This document shows positions 18,354 through 27,455 of a DNA stretch of 64,000 bases, in pieces. A program made the translations under genes and the position numbers. The stretch is from Streptomyces sp. NBC_01268. Lineage in GTDB: Bacteria > Actinomycetota > Actinomycetes > Streptomycetales > Streptomycetaceae. Below the pieces are notes generated by a model. That model saw only the letters and a list, made by a program, of their open reading frames with translations. It was not told where the DNA came from and searched no databases. The DNA lies in assembly GCF_036240795.1 (NCBI RefSeq), contig NZ_CP108454.1, positions 8,441,004 through 8,505,003 on the forward strand, given 5' to 3'. Each line of letters opens with the position of its first letter. Positions within the stretch are counted from its first letter, which is position 1.

Positions 18354-19738
18354 CCGCCGCGCTCGGCACGCGCCGCCGCGCCGAGGCCGTCCTGCTGCTG
18401 CTCGCCGTCGCGATCCCGGTGTACGGGTACGTGTACACCGGCGTCACGATGACCGCGTCGCCCACCGAAGGGCTCGCCGGGTTCGCCGCCAGCCTGCTGC
18501 TCCTCGCGCTCACCGCCCACCTGGCCGTACGCCGCTGGGCGCCGCGCGCCGACCCGCTGATCCTGCCCATCGCGTTGCTGCTGACCGGCATCGGGCTCGT
18601 CCTGCTGCGCCGCCTGGACATCACGTACGCGAAGAGGTTCGGCGCGGACCCGACCGCGACCGGGCAGCTGCTGTGGACGGTCGTCGGGGTAGCGACGTGC
18701 CTTGCCGTGCTGGCCGTGGTGCGCGACCATCGCCGCCTGCGCCGCTACCTGTACCTGACGATGGCGGTGGCGCTCGTGCTGCTGCTCGCGCCCGCGTTCT
18801 TCCCCGGCGACACCTACGGCGCCAAGCGGTGGGTCTTCCTGGGGCCGCTGTCCTTCCAGCCCGGCGAGTACGTCAAGATCATGATCGCGGTGTTCTTCGC
18901 CGGGCACCTCGTCCTCAACCGCGACGCACTCGCCCTCACCGGCCGCAAGGTCCTCGGCGTCCGGCTGCCGCCCGGACGGCAGTTCGGGCCGATCGTCACG
19001 GTCTGGCTGATCAGCCTGCTGGTGCTGATCTTCGAACGCGACCTGGGCACCTCGCTGATCTTCTTCGGCATGTTCGTGGTCATGCTCTACGTCGCCACCG
19101 AGCGCACCAGCTGGATCGTGTGCGGCCTGCTGATGGCGGCCGTCGGCGCGTTCGCCGTCGGCGCCACCGAACCGCACGTCAAGGGCCGTGTGATGGCGTG
19201 GCTGCACCCCATGGACATCTACCTGCCGGTCGAAGAGCGACCCGCGGGCCTCGTCTCCGACCAGGCCGCCCAGGCGCTCTTCGGCTTCGGCAGCGGGGGC
19301 GTCACCGGCACCGGCCTGGGCCTGGGGCACCCCGAGCTCATCGGCTTCGCGGGCCGCAGCGACTTCATCCTCACCACCATCGGCGAGGAACTGGGCCTGG
19401 CCGGCACCATGGCGGTCCTGCTGCTGTACGGACTGCTGGTGCAGCGCGGCATGAAGGCGGCCCTCGGGGTCAGCGATCCCTTCGGCAAGCTCCTGGCCGT
19501 CGGGCTGTCCGCCGCCCTCGCCCTCCAGGTGTTCGTCATCGCGGGCGGGGTTCTCGGCCTGATCCCGATGACCGGCAAGGCGCTGCCCTTCCTCGCCAAG
19601 GGCGGCTCGTCACTGGTCGCCAGCTGGGTGCTGATCGCGCTGCTGCTGAGGGTGAGCGACCGGGCGCCCGAGCCCCTGCCGCCGACGGGGTCGCCTCGGG
19701 ACACAGGGGAGCGGGGGCGGTCGGCCGTCATGATGTGA
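18341..19738 (+). CDS. FtsW/RodA/SpoVE-family peptidoglycan glycosyltransferase
   Basis: GTG 18341 overlaps the end of the LCP gene and gives a 465-residue multi-pass membrane protein with about ten helices. Signature segments are GAKRWVFLGPLSFQPGEYVKI, the conserved RDLGTSLIFFGMF, SDQAAQALFGFGSGG..GTGLG and FILTTIGEELGL, and LPFLAKGGSS near the C-terminus. SEDS proteins polymerise lipid II glycan strands together with a class B penicillin-binding protein. No PBP gene is adjacent; the next 230 bp hold no gene. It may be an accessory SEDS protein controlled by the upstream two-component system. Confidence 0.9.
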   Translation: MRGLTAALGTRRRAEAVLLLLAVAIPVYGYVYTGVTMTASPTEGLAGFAASLLLLALTAHLAVRRWAPRADPLILPIALLLTGIGLVLLRRLDITYAKRFGADPTATGQLLWTVVGVATCLAVLAVVRDHRRLRRYLYLTMAVALVLLLAPAFFPGDTYGAKRWVFLGPLSFQPGEYVKIMIAVFFAGHLVLNRDALALTGRKVLGVRLPPGRQFGPIVTVWLISLLVLIFERDLGTSLIFFGMFVVMLYVATERTSWIVCGLLMAAVGAFAVGATEPHVKGRVMAWLHPMDIYLPVEERPAGLVSDQAAQALFGFGSGGVTGTGLGLGHPELIGFAGRSDFILTTIGEELGLAGTMAVLLLYGLLVQRGMKAALGVSDPFGKLLAVGLSAALALQVFVIAGGVLGLIPMTGKALPFLAKGGSSLVASWVLIALLLRVSDRAPEPLPPTGSPRDTGERGRSAVMM

Positions 19739-19972
19739 GGGGGCCCTTGATCTGATGGTGGGTCGCTGTCGCCTTCCCGACAGCCGTACCGCAGGCCACG
19801 GAGGCCTTGCCGTGCACCAGCGGGTTCCGCACCGACCTGGGGCGCGACCGAAGAAGGAACGGGTGGCCTGCGCCGAAGCTCGCGCGGAGCAGTTCCGGGA
19901 CTCGTCGGCGCGTGGGCGACGGTCGAGGACGAGCTCCTCGTCAACGCCTGACGGCTGGCTGTCCGTACCGAC

Positions 19973-20332
19973 ATGATTGGGCTATGGACTTCTAGCGAGA
20001 ATTCCCTGGTGAGCTTCCGGGCGGACGCCTGCGATGCCATCGACAGTGCAGAGAGTCAATACAGGAGCAGGGTGGGTCAGCTCGAAGCCGATCGCGTCTA
20101 CTCGGCGCCACTCCAACCCGTGCCCGTGGGACCTTTGGGCGACGTCCGAGTCAGCTGCGTGCGCGAGGAGCCGGCCACCCGCACCAAGATGCGCTTCGTG
20201 ACAGTCCGCTCGGGCAGAATCGTCCTCAGGTTCGTGTACGGACCCATCAACGAGAAAGCCGCCTTCCCGAAAGAAATCGACACCGTGATCAGCACCTTCG
20301 TGAAGAAGGCCGAGGCGAAACCAGTCAAATAG
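19973..20332 (+). CDS. Hypothetical protein, probably the C-terminal part of a longer protein
   Basis: A 119-residue ORF with SLVSFRADACDAIDSAESQY, VRVSCVREEPATRTKMRFVTV, and IDTVISTFVKKAEAKPVK at the end. It reads like the soluble C-terminal domain of a secreted or lipoprotein-type protein. There is no signal peptide, and the first 20 residues (MIGLWTSSEN) do not look native, so the N-terminus may have been lost upstream. The 230 bp before it hold only fragments; one reads ATVEDELLVNA just before a stop, the tail of some other lost gene. Confidence 0.45.
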   Translation: MIGLWTSSENSLVSFRADACDAIDSAESQYRSRVGQLEADRVYSAPLQPVPVGPLGDVRVSCVREEPATRTKMRFVTVRSGRIVLRFVYGPINEKAAFPKEIDTVISTFVKKAEAKPVK

Positions 20333-20541
20333 GCCACCCCGAGCCCCACCGCCCCGCCTGGTGGAGGGGCTGACCCGCGCTCCCGCTGACAGGTGCGATC
20401 ACGGCGGAGTCTGAAGGGTTCTCGGTGGGAACCCGAGGGTCGGTCGTCGTGCCTCGCAATGTCGGATCGGTAGGTTCGTGGTGAAAGTCGCGGGGCGAGC
20501 GCGACGGCAGCGGACGGGCATGGCCGGGTTGGGCCCCACAG

Positions 20542-21015
20542 TCACGATTGGTCGGGGTGACTGAGTCGCGCCGTCTCTCCGCCGAACGGTAGGCGCGTGA
20601 CTCGGCTGGCGAGGAGCCAGGTGTCCTCGATCTTCCGGAACGTGTCCTCGTAGTGGCCCACGTTCGCGGGGAGCCTCGGAGGCACCATGCCATCGGTGTA
20701 GCCGTCGACCCGGTAAGTGGCAAAGTAAGAGGTTGCGGTGGCCGCCGACGCGGAATTCACCGTGACCAGGATGTTCGTAGACATGCGGCGTGACAGCCGG
20801 TCCTTGGGCCGCGAACCGAAGTAGCTGCGGAGTGCCTCACGCCCTTCCACTCTGCGGTCACCGTGAGGCCACTCCCACACCCCGTCAGGTGTGAAGAGGT
20901 CCGCGACGCTGCTCGGATCTCCCAGGTCAAGGCGGTGTACGAACTCGATGATCAGACGCTCGCAGGCTCGCTCGGCGAAGAGACGTTCCATCGGGTCAAG
21001 GGCTTCAGTCGACAT
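20542..21015 (-). CDS. SnoaL-like (NTF2-fold) protein
   Basis: ATG 21015 gives a 157-residue protein: IEFVHRLDLGDPSSVADLFTPDGVW, VEGREALRSYF, then the beta-sheet segments ILVTVNSASAATATSYFATY and ITLPFGG-like closing sequence. This is the SnoaL-like polyketide cyclase/dehydratase-related fold, used for many small-molecule reactions or binding. Nothing nearby suggests a biosynthetic pathway, so the substrate is unknown. It faces away from the IS5 copy downstream. Confidence 0.75.
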   Translation of the reverse strand: MSTEALDPMERLFAERACERLIIEFVHRLDLGDPSSVADLFTPDGVWEWPHGDRRVEGREALRSYFGSRPKDRLSRRMSTNILVTVNSASAATATSYFATYRVDGYTDGMVPPRLPANVGHYEDTFRKIEDTWLLASRVTRLPFGGETARLSHPDQS

Positions 21016-21277
21016 CGTCAATTGCTACCAGCTCTGCATGGGGAATCGCGATGGCTTTTTGCTGCCGATCCCTCTGATCGTGGACGCGACGCCGTCTTTG
21101 ACGTGGCACGACAGTCAGATCCCGCTCTCGACAGGTCGCTCCAGGAGTGCGCGGGTGGAGTTCGCATACCGGATCGCGGTCTTCTCGTCCCGGCCGAAGA
21201 CCTAACGAGCTCGTGCACGGTAAGCGGTGTGACGTCGAGTCTCGAGTGGTTGATCATGGTCAGGGCTGTCGACCGAT

Positions 21278-22020
21278 GTGATCGGTGAACTCGTTGCTGA
21301 GTTGGGCCCGTTGTGGCATGAGCGTCACGGGGCCAAGCTGGCATCTCGACCGCGGAAGCGAGCTGTGGGAGCCGGTGCGAAGCACCGGTTCGTGTTCGTC
21401 GACCGGCTCCTGGCCGTCCTCGTCGATCTCCGCCACGGGGCCACTCACGACGTGCTGGCCTGCTGGTTCGCAGTGGACCGCTCCACCATCACCCGGGCCA
21501 TCGGCGAGATGTGGCCCTTGCTTGCCGAGCGGGGATGCGCGATCGGCCCCGGCGTCCGGCTGTGAACTCTGGCCGAAGTCATCGACCACCTCGGCGCCAG
21601 TGGGCAGGCCGGCATCATCGACGGCACCGAGATCCGGGTCCGACGGCTGGCCACCTGACGCAAGGACCGGGACAAGTTCATCTCGGGGAAGAACAAGCAG
21701 AACGCCGTCAAGGCCATGGTCCTCACCGACCAGAAGGGGCGGGTGCTGTTCTGCAGCCCAGCCAGGCCAGGCAGCTGCGCGGACATCACCCATGCTCGCC
21801 AGTTAGGGCTGGTCAAGCTCCTGGCGGACGGCCCAGCGGTGGAGATCCTCGCGGACGCCGGCTATCAAGGCCTCGGCGCCCAGACCGGCGGACGCGTGGT
21901 CACACCACCACACCGCAAGTTCAAGAAGGACGCCCCGGACTGGTACGAGGAAATGCATGAACGGCAGCGCAAGGCGCATTCATCCGGGCGGATCCGCGTG
22001 GAGCACGACATCACTCAGAG
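21278..22020 (+). pseudogene. IS5-family transposase with two in-frame TGA codons
   Basis: One continuous frame encodes the DDE transposase: FVFVDRLLAVLVDLRHGATHD with DRSTITRAIGEMW (helix-turn-helix), GIIDGTEIRVRRLAT, KDRDKFISGKNKQNAVKAM, and ILADAGYQGLGAQTGG. It is interrupted by TGA at 21563-21565 and TGA at 21656-21658. Homologous positions normally carry Arg and Gly, so both stops look like point mutations. The C-terminal Glu-containing end breaks off after RIRVEHDI at about 22010. The element is dead. Confidence 0.75.
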
Positions 22021-22039
22021 CACGGGCGCGAACAGGGGA

Positions 22040-22370
22040 CCTCCGGACGCCGGCAGTGTTCCTGGTCGGGCAGGGTGACCGGCTCGACGCCCTGGGCCTG
22101 CAAGAAGTCGAACGCGGCGAAGTGGGACGGCTACCGGGCGGCCAGGGCAGGGCGGCGGGTGGCGGTCCGGTGCTGCAACGCCTCAGGCGACAGCCGGCCC
22201 GCTTCCGGATCCCACACCAGCGGCGCACCGTTCAGGGCCAAGCTGTCCGGCAGCTACTGCTCGACGGCCGCGCGCGGTCGGGGAACCGGTCCTGGATCAG
22301 AGATCCGCACCGGGTCTGCATCAGGACCGGGCCGCACGGTCCAGCAGGGATGAAGATCAGGGTGCGGTGC
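22040..22370 (-). pseudogene. ATP-dependent DNA ligase fragment
   Basis: Read on the minus strand, the pieces are DRFPDRAR.VEQ, then LPDSLALNGAPLVWDPEAG and RLSPEALQHR, and finally SHFAAFDFLQAQGVEPVTLP. This matches the LDGE.VVWD...F..LQ.R...FDLL segment of ATP-dependent (LigD-type) DNA ligases. A frameshift and two stop codons break it, and the KxDG active-site part is absent. It is a short internal remnant between the IS5 copy and the terminase debris. Confidence 0.5.
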
Positions 22371-22373
22371 CCG

Positions 22374-22598
22374 TCAAGCTTCCGTTATGCCCTGTTGAAC
22401 GGTCCGTGTGGGCGGCCGAAGACCGAGGTGTCCGGCCCCGGCGGGGGAGCGGTCCGTCTCGACCACGTCGGCCTCGCCGAGCTGAACAAGCTCATCACGA
22501 CCGCCGGCGACCCAGACCCCGACGAGACGGACGACGCCGAAGACCTCCGCTACGTCGACGAAGACGAGGATGAGGAAGACGACGGCGACACGGCCTGA
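22374..22598 (+). pseudogene. Possible phage small-terminase C-terminal remnant
   Basis: The frame reads GPGGGAVRLDHVGLAELNKLI and ends in a very acidic tail (DEDEDEEDDGDTA) at 22598. It directly precedes, and overlaps, the large terminase remnant, the usual order of small then large terminase genes. The family call rests on that position and is weak. The 5' part is replaced by unrelated sequence. Confidence 0.35.
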
Positions 22599-23226
22599 CC
22601 TCGGCCCCGACGTTGCCTCCGAGGCCGACGAGATGATCCGGCTGATCGCCGCCTGCCGGAAGATGCGCCGCGCCGAGCGCCGCCGCGTCGCCCGCCGCGC
22701 CAGCCCCGAACTGCGCACCGCGCTCGCCGAGGTTGAGTACGCCATCGCACTGGAGCGCTCTCCGGGGGCGATGGCTGCGATCCTCACCGATGGCCGGGAG
22801 ATGTAGGCGGCGAACCTTGCGCTGATCGACCAGCCGTTCCAGCGCATGGCGCGCGGCGAGCAGAGCAAGGCCCTGATCACCATGCCGCCGCGGCACGGCA
22901 AGTCCCGCCGCGCCGCGCGGTGGGCTCCGCTCTGGTACCTCGCCCGGCGGTTCGACCTCGTCAACCCCGACACCGGCGACCGCATCGAAGGCGGCCTTGT
23001 CGCAGCAGGTGTCGGAGGCGGCCTCACTGGCAAGGGCGTCAGCGGTCTTCGAGCCGGCGTGCAGGGCAAGGCCGATGCGGGATCCGTAGGTCTGGATGGC
23101 GTCGCGGATCCAGCGGGAGTGCTCTTCGGCGAGGTCGGCACCGTAGGAGGCGATCATGATGCGGTGGTCGGGGTGCGCCCACTTGGCGATCGTCGACGAC
23201 CCGATCAAGGACGCCGCCGACGCCTA
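22570..23226 (+). pseudogene. Phage large terminase, N-terminal part, nonsense-mutated and internally inverted
   Basis: The frame reads MIRLIAACRKMRRAERRRVA, meets TAG at 22804-22806, then continues with MARGEQSKALITMPPRHGKSRR, the terminase Walker A motif. After PLWYLA it jumps to RFDLVNPDTGDRIEGGLVAAG and GLTGKG. The missing piece, HPDHRIMIASYGADLAEEHS and DAIQTYGSRIGLALHAGSK, lies on the opposite strand at about 23040-23190. The plus strand then resumes with AIVDDPIKDAADA at about 23190-23226. It is a clear prophage relic. Confidence 0.75.
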
Positions 23227-23700
23227 GTCGACGACGGTGCGTCGCCGTCGCTGGGGGTGGTGGACCTCCGTGCGTCGGGCTGCGCCGCCGGCCGCCGTGC
23301 CGCTGACGGCGACGGCGGCACGGCGGCCCCGTCTCTTCCGCGGCGCCCCGGTCTCTTCCGCGGCGGGTTCGTCGTTCCGGGCCGCGCGGGGGTCTGTGCC
23401 GTGTCCTGGTGTTTCGGTTCGTGTCCCGGCTTGTGTCCTTGTTCGTGCTCATGTGATCCCGCAGGCCAACGGGCCTTTCGCGGCCCTGCGCACCGTGCGG
23501 GGCCGCCTGCGGCGCGGCCTTGGCGATGCCGGCCGTGTCCTGGACAGCGCATGGAGGCCTCGGGGGTCACCCCGGAGACGGGGCTCGCTCACACCGGCGA
23601 GAAGAGCGGGTCCCGCCCGGCATCCGAGGTCTGGAACCGCTCGGCGAGCACCAGCCTCGAGTAGCTCCCATCCCGCCTTGGCCAGGACAAGGAGAAGACC

Positions 23701-23985
23701 ATGGCTCACCGCCTGCAGTTCGACCCGGCCACGCCCGGGGGTGAGGCGATCGTCGTTCTGTTCAACCTGATCAAGGCCGACGAGGATCCGGGTGGGAGCT
23801 GGAACGGCGGCGACGTCGTCGACACCCTCGGCTACTGGTTCGGTGACCTCGGCGTCGATATCGACGCGGGCCCGATCAGCACGATGAGCCGGGACGAAGC
23901 TCCTGGTGCCGCTGCAGGGCTCGCCCCACCCGGGCGGGCCCTGCGACGTGCGAGGTCACGTGTCGTCAGGCGACGCGGAGCTTGA
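23701..23985 (+). CDS. Hypothetical small protein
   Basis: ATG 23701 follows a good ribosome-binding site (AAGGAG about 9 bp upstream). The first 60 residues look native: MAHRLQFDPATPGGEAIVVL, then NGGDVVDTLGYWFGDLGVDI. After GPISTM the sequence becomes Arg/Ala-rich and overlaps the convergent gene, so the original 3' end may have been lost. The family is not recognised. Confidence 0.45.
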   Translation: MAHRLQFDPATPGGEAIVVLFNLIKADEDPGGSWNGGDVVDTLGYWFGDLGVDIDAGPISTMSRDEAPGAAAGLAPPGRALRRARSRVVRRRGA

Positions 23986-24313
23986 CCTCTGCCTCGTACT
24001 CGTCGACGAACACCTCACTGAAGTTTTTTCGCACGCCGGAGCCACATGCCTTGATTGTCCGGCTCTGCTCACTCTGGGGCTTGATGGTGACGTGTGCGCA
24101 CCGGTTGTCGGGCAGGGTGTCCTCCACCCACCCGTGGACGGTCAGGTGGCCCCACTGGTCGCACGTGAGCTGCCAACTCGCCTCCCCGCCCGTTGTCCTC
24201 GGGTGAGCCGAGGAGGGGCAGGTGACGGCGTAGGCCGTGCCTCCCGTCCCGACCACCATTCCCAGGGCGAGCCCCGCTGCCGCCAGCGCCGCTCCAAGAG
24301 CCCTCTTCACCAC
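23966..24313 (-). CDS. Small secreted protein
   Basis: The 115-residue product has a typical Sec signal peptide: VKRA, a hydrophobic core LGAALAAAGLALGMVVG, and likely cleavage after TAYA at residue 29. The mature part of about 86 residues contains four Cys in TCPSS, LTCDQWG, NRCAHVTI and KACGSG, suggesting two disulfides, and ends EAEVKLRVA. The function is unknown; size and form resemble small exported Streptomyces proteins. Confidence 0.7.
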   Translation of the reverse strand: MVKRALGAALAAAGLALGMVVGTGGTAYAVTCPSSAHPRTTGGEASWQLTCDQWGHLTVHGWVEDTLPDNRCAHVTIKPQSEQSRTIKACGSGVRKNFSEVFVDEYEAEVKLRVA

Positions 24314-24480
24314 GGCTGATCCGCCTTTCGTTCGGCGATGAATGATCAGAACCTAGAGTGGGAGTCGCGGCCGTTGGTCCCCGATCACCACAACGAGTGA
24401 TCATCCTTCCTCCGGAAGTGATCACCACGGGCGCCTATCCTCCTGCGGCCCAACCTCCGGCCGACCAGGAGAGACCCAAC

Positions 24481-24900
24481 CATGACGACCACCACCGGGC
24501 CCGCCGGCGCCGTCTCTTGGCGGCCCGCGCCGTGGGGACGTCGGGATGATCCTGGAGAGTTTGGCCGGGAACGGCCAGTTCCGCCCGCTGGTGTCCGCGA
24601 GCAGGAGGACGGGGAGCTGGACGTCTTCGCCGGCAACCACACCTTGTAGGCCCTCCGCCCCACGGTTCCGGCCCCTAGGGCCTGGTCACCCGCGCCGGCG
24701 AGGAGGAGCGCTTGTGCGCCCTCGCCACGTCCGCAAGCGGGTGCCCGCCGCCCAGGTCGCCGTCTGCCAGTGCGACGACGCCACCGCCCGCCGCATCGTC
24801 CTGGCCGATAGCCGCACGAGCGACGCCGGCGGCCACGACGAGGGAGCGCTCGCCACGCTCCTCTCGGGCCTGGATGGTGAGGAGTCCCCCGGGCCGTTTC
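24481..24900 (+). pseudogene. Phage-type ParB/Srx-like protein remnant
   Basis: Pieces in different frames follow the ParB-nuclease-like order: LESLAGNGQFRPLV, then EQEDGELDVFAGNHTL followed by a TAG, then QVAVCQCDDATARRIVLADS and RTSDAGGHDEGALATLLSGLD. The last block matches the VDVDD..A.RI.LADNRTSD..GYD...L..LL pattern seen in phage and plasmid ParB-like proteins. Stops and frameshifts show it is inactive. It may belong with the terminase debris as prophage remains. Confidence 0.5.
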
Positions 24901-24999
24901 CGGTCGGGGGGCTCCTCGTGTGCGCACCCACGACGGTGCGGGCGGTGTTCACCTGTGGGGGCCCCGGCGGCGGGGGATGCCGGAGGGTTCCGGTGAGTG

Positions 25000-25369
25000 A
25001 GCGTGTCCCACTCGCTCCACCTCCGTGTGCCCTCGATGCCGCCCGTCATGCACGCGGAAGTGCTGGCGCGCACGGAGCCCCTTGGTCACGGGGTCTGACC
25101 TGCGGGCCGCTGGCTTTGGACGGTCAGTGGGGACAGGGGTGTGCGGCTCGTGGTCTGGGTGGCCGGCGGGGTCCTGCGGCCACTATCGCCGTCCCCGCGC
25201 CGAGCCGCGCGCGGTGTCCGGTCGGCGGCCAGGGGGGCGTCGGCCGGTGTGGCCTGTCTGTGACCGAGCCCTGTCGGCGTGGTCACGGTGCTGCCGACGC
25301 GCACCGCGGTTCACCCGCCCGGGTGGTTGGTGGCTGGTGGTTGGCGAGGTTGTGCGGGTTATCGCCTTG
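25000..25369. other. Region without a recognisable gene
   Basis: I see no frame with coherent protein-like sequence on either strand between the ParB-like remnant and the end of the oxidoreductase gene. Confidence 0.4.
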
Positions 25370-26317
25370 TCAGGCGATGCGCAGGATGCTCTTGCCGTAG
25401 GTGGCGCCCTCAGCGAGCCGTTGTACGGCGGTGGCCAGGTCGGCCAGTTCGTATTCGGCGGTGATGTCCACGTGCACCGTACTGTCTGAGACGAGACCGA
25501 GTGCGCGGCGGGCGCTGTCGGCGAGGCGTTCGGGGTGGGTCCGGCTGAGCAGGTTGCTGTTGTAGGTGATCAGTGACTTGCCCTGCATGAGCAGGTCGTT
25601 GGTGTCGGCCAGGACGGGTTCGTAGGTGCTGAGGTTGCCGTACACCGCAAGGCGGCCGTGCGGTGCAAGCTGCTCCAGGCCGGTGCGGCGGGTCGAGCCG
25701 CCGACCGGGTCGAGGATCACGTCGAAGCGTTCGTCGCCGAGCTCGGTCGGGAACTCTTCGCGGAGCACGACCTGGTCATAGCCGAACCGGGCCGTGTAGT
25801 CGGCTCTGGCCGCACTGCCGACGACGCCGACGATCCGGTCGGCCCCGGCAAGCCGGGCGAACTGGGCGGCGAGGGTGCCTACCGAGCCGGCCGCGGCATG
25901 GATCAGCACGCTTTCGCCGGGCCGTACTCGAGTCGCGGTGTTGATCAGGTCGTAGGCGGTCGGTGCGGCCCAGCCGAGCCCCCCGGCCGTCCGCAGTGGC
26001 AGGTCGCCGACGTCCAGACTGAGGACGGCGGGCGCCACGACCACCTCGGCGCAGGCGCCCGCAGCGGTCAGTGCGGCCACGGGTGTACCGATGCGGTCAT
26101 GGTCGATGCCCTCGCCGACCGCGGAGATGTACCCGGACGCCTCGAATCCGGGGACGAAGGGGCGCGGGGCGGGGAAGTGGCCGTCCCGGAGCATGGTGTC
26201 CCCCCACTGGATTCCGGCGTAGGCGACCTGGATCGCCACCTCGCCGGGGCCGGGAGCGGGCTCATCGAGTTCGGCGACCTGGTAGTGGCCCTCGGCGTCG
26301 AGAAGGACAGCCTTCAT
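25370..26317 (-). CDS. Quinone oxidoreductase-like medium-chain dehydrogenase
   Basis: ATG 26317 is preceded by AAGGAG at ideal spacing, giving 315 residues; the longer upstream frame is not needed. The N-terminal GroES-like domain has VAYAGIQWGDTMLRDGHFP and PFVPGFEASGYISAVG. The Rossmann domain has the NADPH motif HAAAGSVGTLAAQFARLAGA and the conserved DVILDPVGG. There are no zinc-ligand cysteines, as in zeta-crystallin-type quinone reductases. It is divergent from a MarR gene, with palindromes between them, so it is probably repressed by that regulator and induced by electrophiles or quinones (inference). Confidence 0.88.
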   Translation of the reverse strand: MKAVLLDAEGHYQVAELDEPAPGPGEVAIQVAYAGIQWGDTMLRDGHFPAPRPFVPGFEASGYISAVGEGIDHDRIGTPVAALTAAGACAEVVVAPAVLSLDVGDLPLRTAGGLGWAAPTAYDLINTATRVRPGESVLIHAAAGSVGTLAAQFARLAGADRIVGVVGSAARADYTARFGYDQVVLREEFPTELGDERFDVILDPVGGSTRRTGLEQLAPHGRLAVYGNLSTYEPVLADTNDLLMQGKSLITYNSNLLSRTHPERLADSARRALGLVSDSTVHVDITAEYELADLATAVQRLAEGATYGKSILRIA

Positions 26318-26333
26318 GAGTACAGCTCCTTGC

Positions 26334-26387
26334 GTTGACTCAGTATCCTGATACTGGAACCTAGGTGTATAAGGTTCCTGAGTCAAC
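26334..26387. promoter_or_regulatory. Nested palindromes in the oxidoreductase/marR divergent promoter
   Basis: GTTGACTCAG at 26334-26343 is the exact inverted repeat of CTGAGTCAAC at 26378-26387. Inside lie CAGTATC-CT-GATACTG (26341-26356) and GGAACCT...AGGTTCC (26356-26378). Such overlapping dyads between a MarR gene and its divergent neighbour are the expected operator and promoter region. Confidence 0.6.
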
Positions 26388-26419
26388 CCATGAATCTGTT
26401 AGTTGAGTAGGAGTGCATC

Positions 26420-26881
26420 GTGGAAACCCCGGTCGAGGAGTCCCTCTGTACCCGGATCAGGCGGTCGGAGCAGGCGTTGATGGCGCATCACGAGGCCGTG
26501 CTGCGCGGCTACGGGCTGACCATGACGCAGTACACCGTGCTGCTGGCCCTCTCGCGTGAAGGCGGCATGTCCGGCGCCCAGCTGGCCCGCTCCTGCGGGG
26601 TGACGCAGCAGAGCATGAGCAGTGTGCTGACCAACATGGACGCCAAGGGACTGATCCGCCGCGAGACGTCCCCGGTGCACGCCAAGGTGCAGATCGCCAC
26701 CCTGACCGATGAGGGTCAGACCGTCCTCGACCGCGCCTACCAGGAGGTGATCATCCTTGAGCGCGCACTGACCGACGCGTTCACGCCCTCCGAACACGCA
26801 GCACTCTGCGAACTCCTGGAACGAGCCACTGCCGTGCTGATCCAGCAGACGCGCCACGCGACGGCCCCGCCCGCCACCTGA
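26420..26881 (+). CDS. MarR-family transcriptional regulator
   Basis: GTG 26420 gives 153 residues. The winged helix-turn-helix is clear: LTMTQYTVLLALSREGGMSG, QLARSCGVTQQSMSSVLTNM, then GLIRRETSP and the wing ATLTDEGQTVLD. The terminal helices would form the dimer interface. No cysteine-based redox switch of the OhrR type is evident near the N-terminus apart from Cys in SLCTRIRR, which could serve. It is divergent from the oxidoreductase gene and is likely an autoregulating repressor of both. Confidence 0.88.
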   Translation: METPVEESLCTRIRRSEQALMAHHEAVLRGYGLTMTQYTVLLALSREGGMSGAQLARSCGVTQQSMSSVLTNMDAKGLIRRETSPVHAKVQIATLTDEGQTVLDRAYQEVIILERALTDAFTPSEHAALCELLERATAVLIQQTRHATAPPAT

Positions 26882-26975
26882 GTCCTCAGCCGCCGGACGC
26901 GCACGAGCCCCGTCCCTCCGTACGACCCCGGAAGATTCGGCTGACCTGCCTGCGAGGTCTGCCTGCCCTGCCGCG

Positions 26976-27130
26976 CCCGTGGTGCTGACCGCGGCTGAGT
27001 GCCACCGGCTGAAGAAGAGGGCCTACGGCCACCAGCCCCGCACCAGATGCAGCAGCGGGCGGCGACCGCCTTGCCGGCGGCTCGTGGCCGTAGCAACGCC
27101 CGGATAGCCACCGAGACCTGTTTGCGTCGT
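26976..27130 (+). pseudogene. Possible IS630-family transposase N-terminal remnant
   Basis: The plus strand reads VVLTAAECHRLKKRAYG, then after a one-base shift HQMQQRAATALPAARGRSNARIATE. This resembles the start of IS630 transposases (LT..ER..L....R.......R..ILLAA.G.SN..IA). It stops after about 45 codons and the family call is tentative. Confidence 0.35.
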
Positions 27131-27455
27131 CAACGGTGACGTCTGCGACTTCTGGGTCTTCGGCCTCTTGCGCCGCGCCTGGCACCCGTCGGCCATGCTG
27201 TGATTTGCTTGCGGGTCGGGGCCGGATCCTCGGTCGACGAGCGGTGCATCACCTGGCTCGGGACAGTGTTCTCGAACATGTCACAGGTCTCCAGCGCCTT
27301 CACCTCGGCGACGAGCGTGTGCTCGCCTGCGGTGGTCAGGTAGTCGGGGTGGCGGCCGGTGCCGAACTCGGGCTCCACCGCGAAGGTGTAGCCCGCTCGC
27401 GGAGGTAGCGGGCGACACGCGCTTCAGTCACCTCGCCGATCCCGGGTGGCTTCAC
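27130..27455 (-). pseudogene. Nuclease-like protein, frameshifted
   Basis: GTG 27455 overlaps the stop of the upstream kinase-like gene (GTGA). The sequence reads KPPGIGEVTEARVARYLRE, then a base is missing at about 27395 and the other frame continues with VEPEFGTGRHPDYLTTAGEH, TLVAEVKALE and FENTVPSQV. HPDYL...VAEVKA is the D...ExK pattern of PD-(D/E)XK nuclease folds. The 3' end degrades into Arg-rich sequence. The pair with the kinase-like gene suggests a former two-gene module. Confidence 0.45.
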
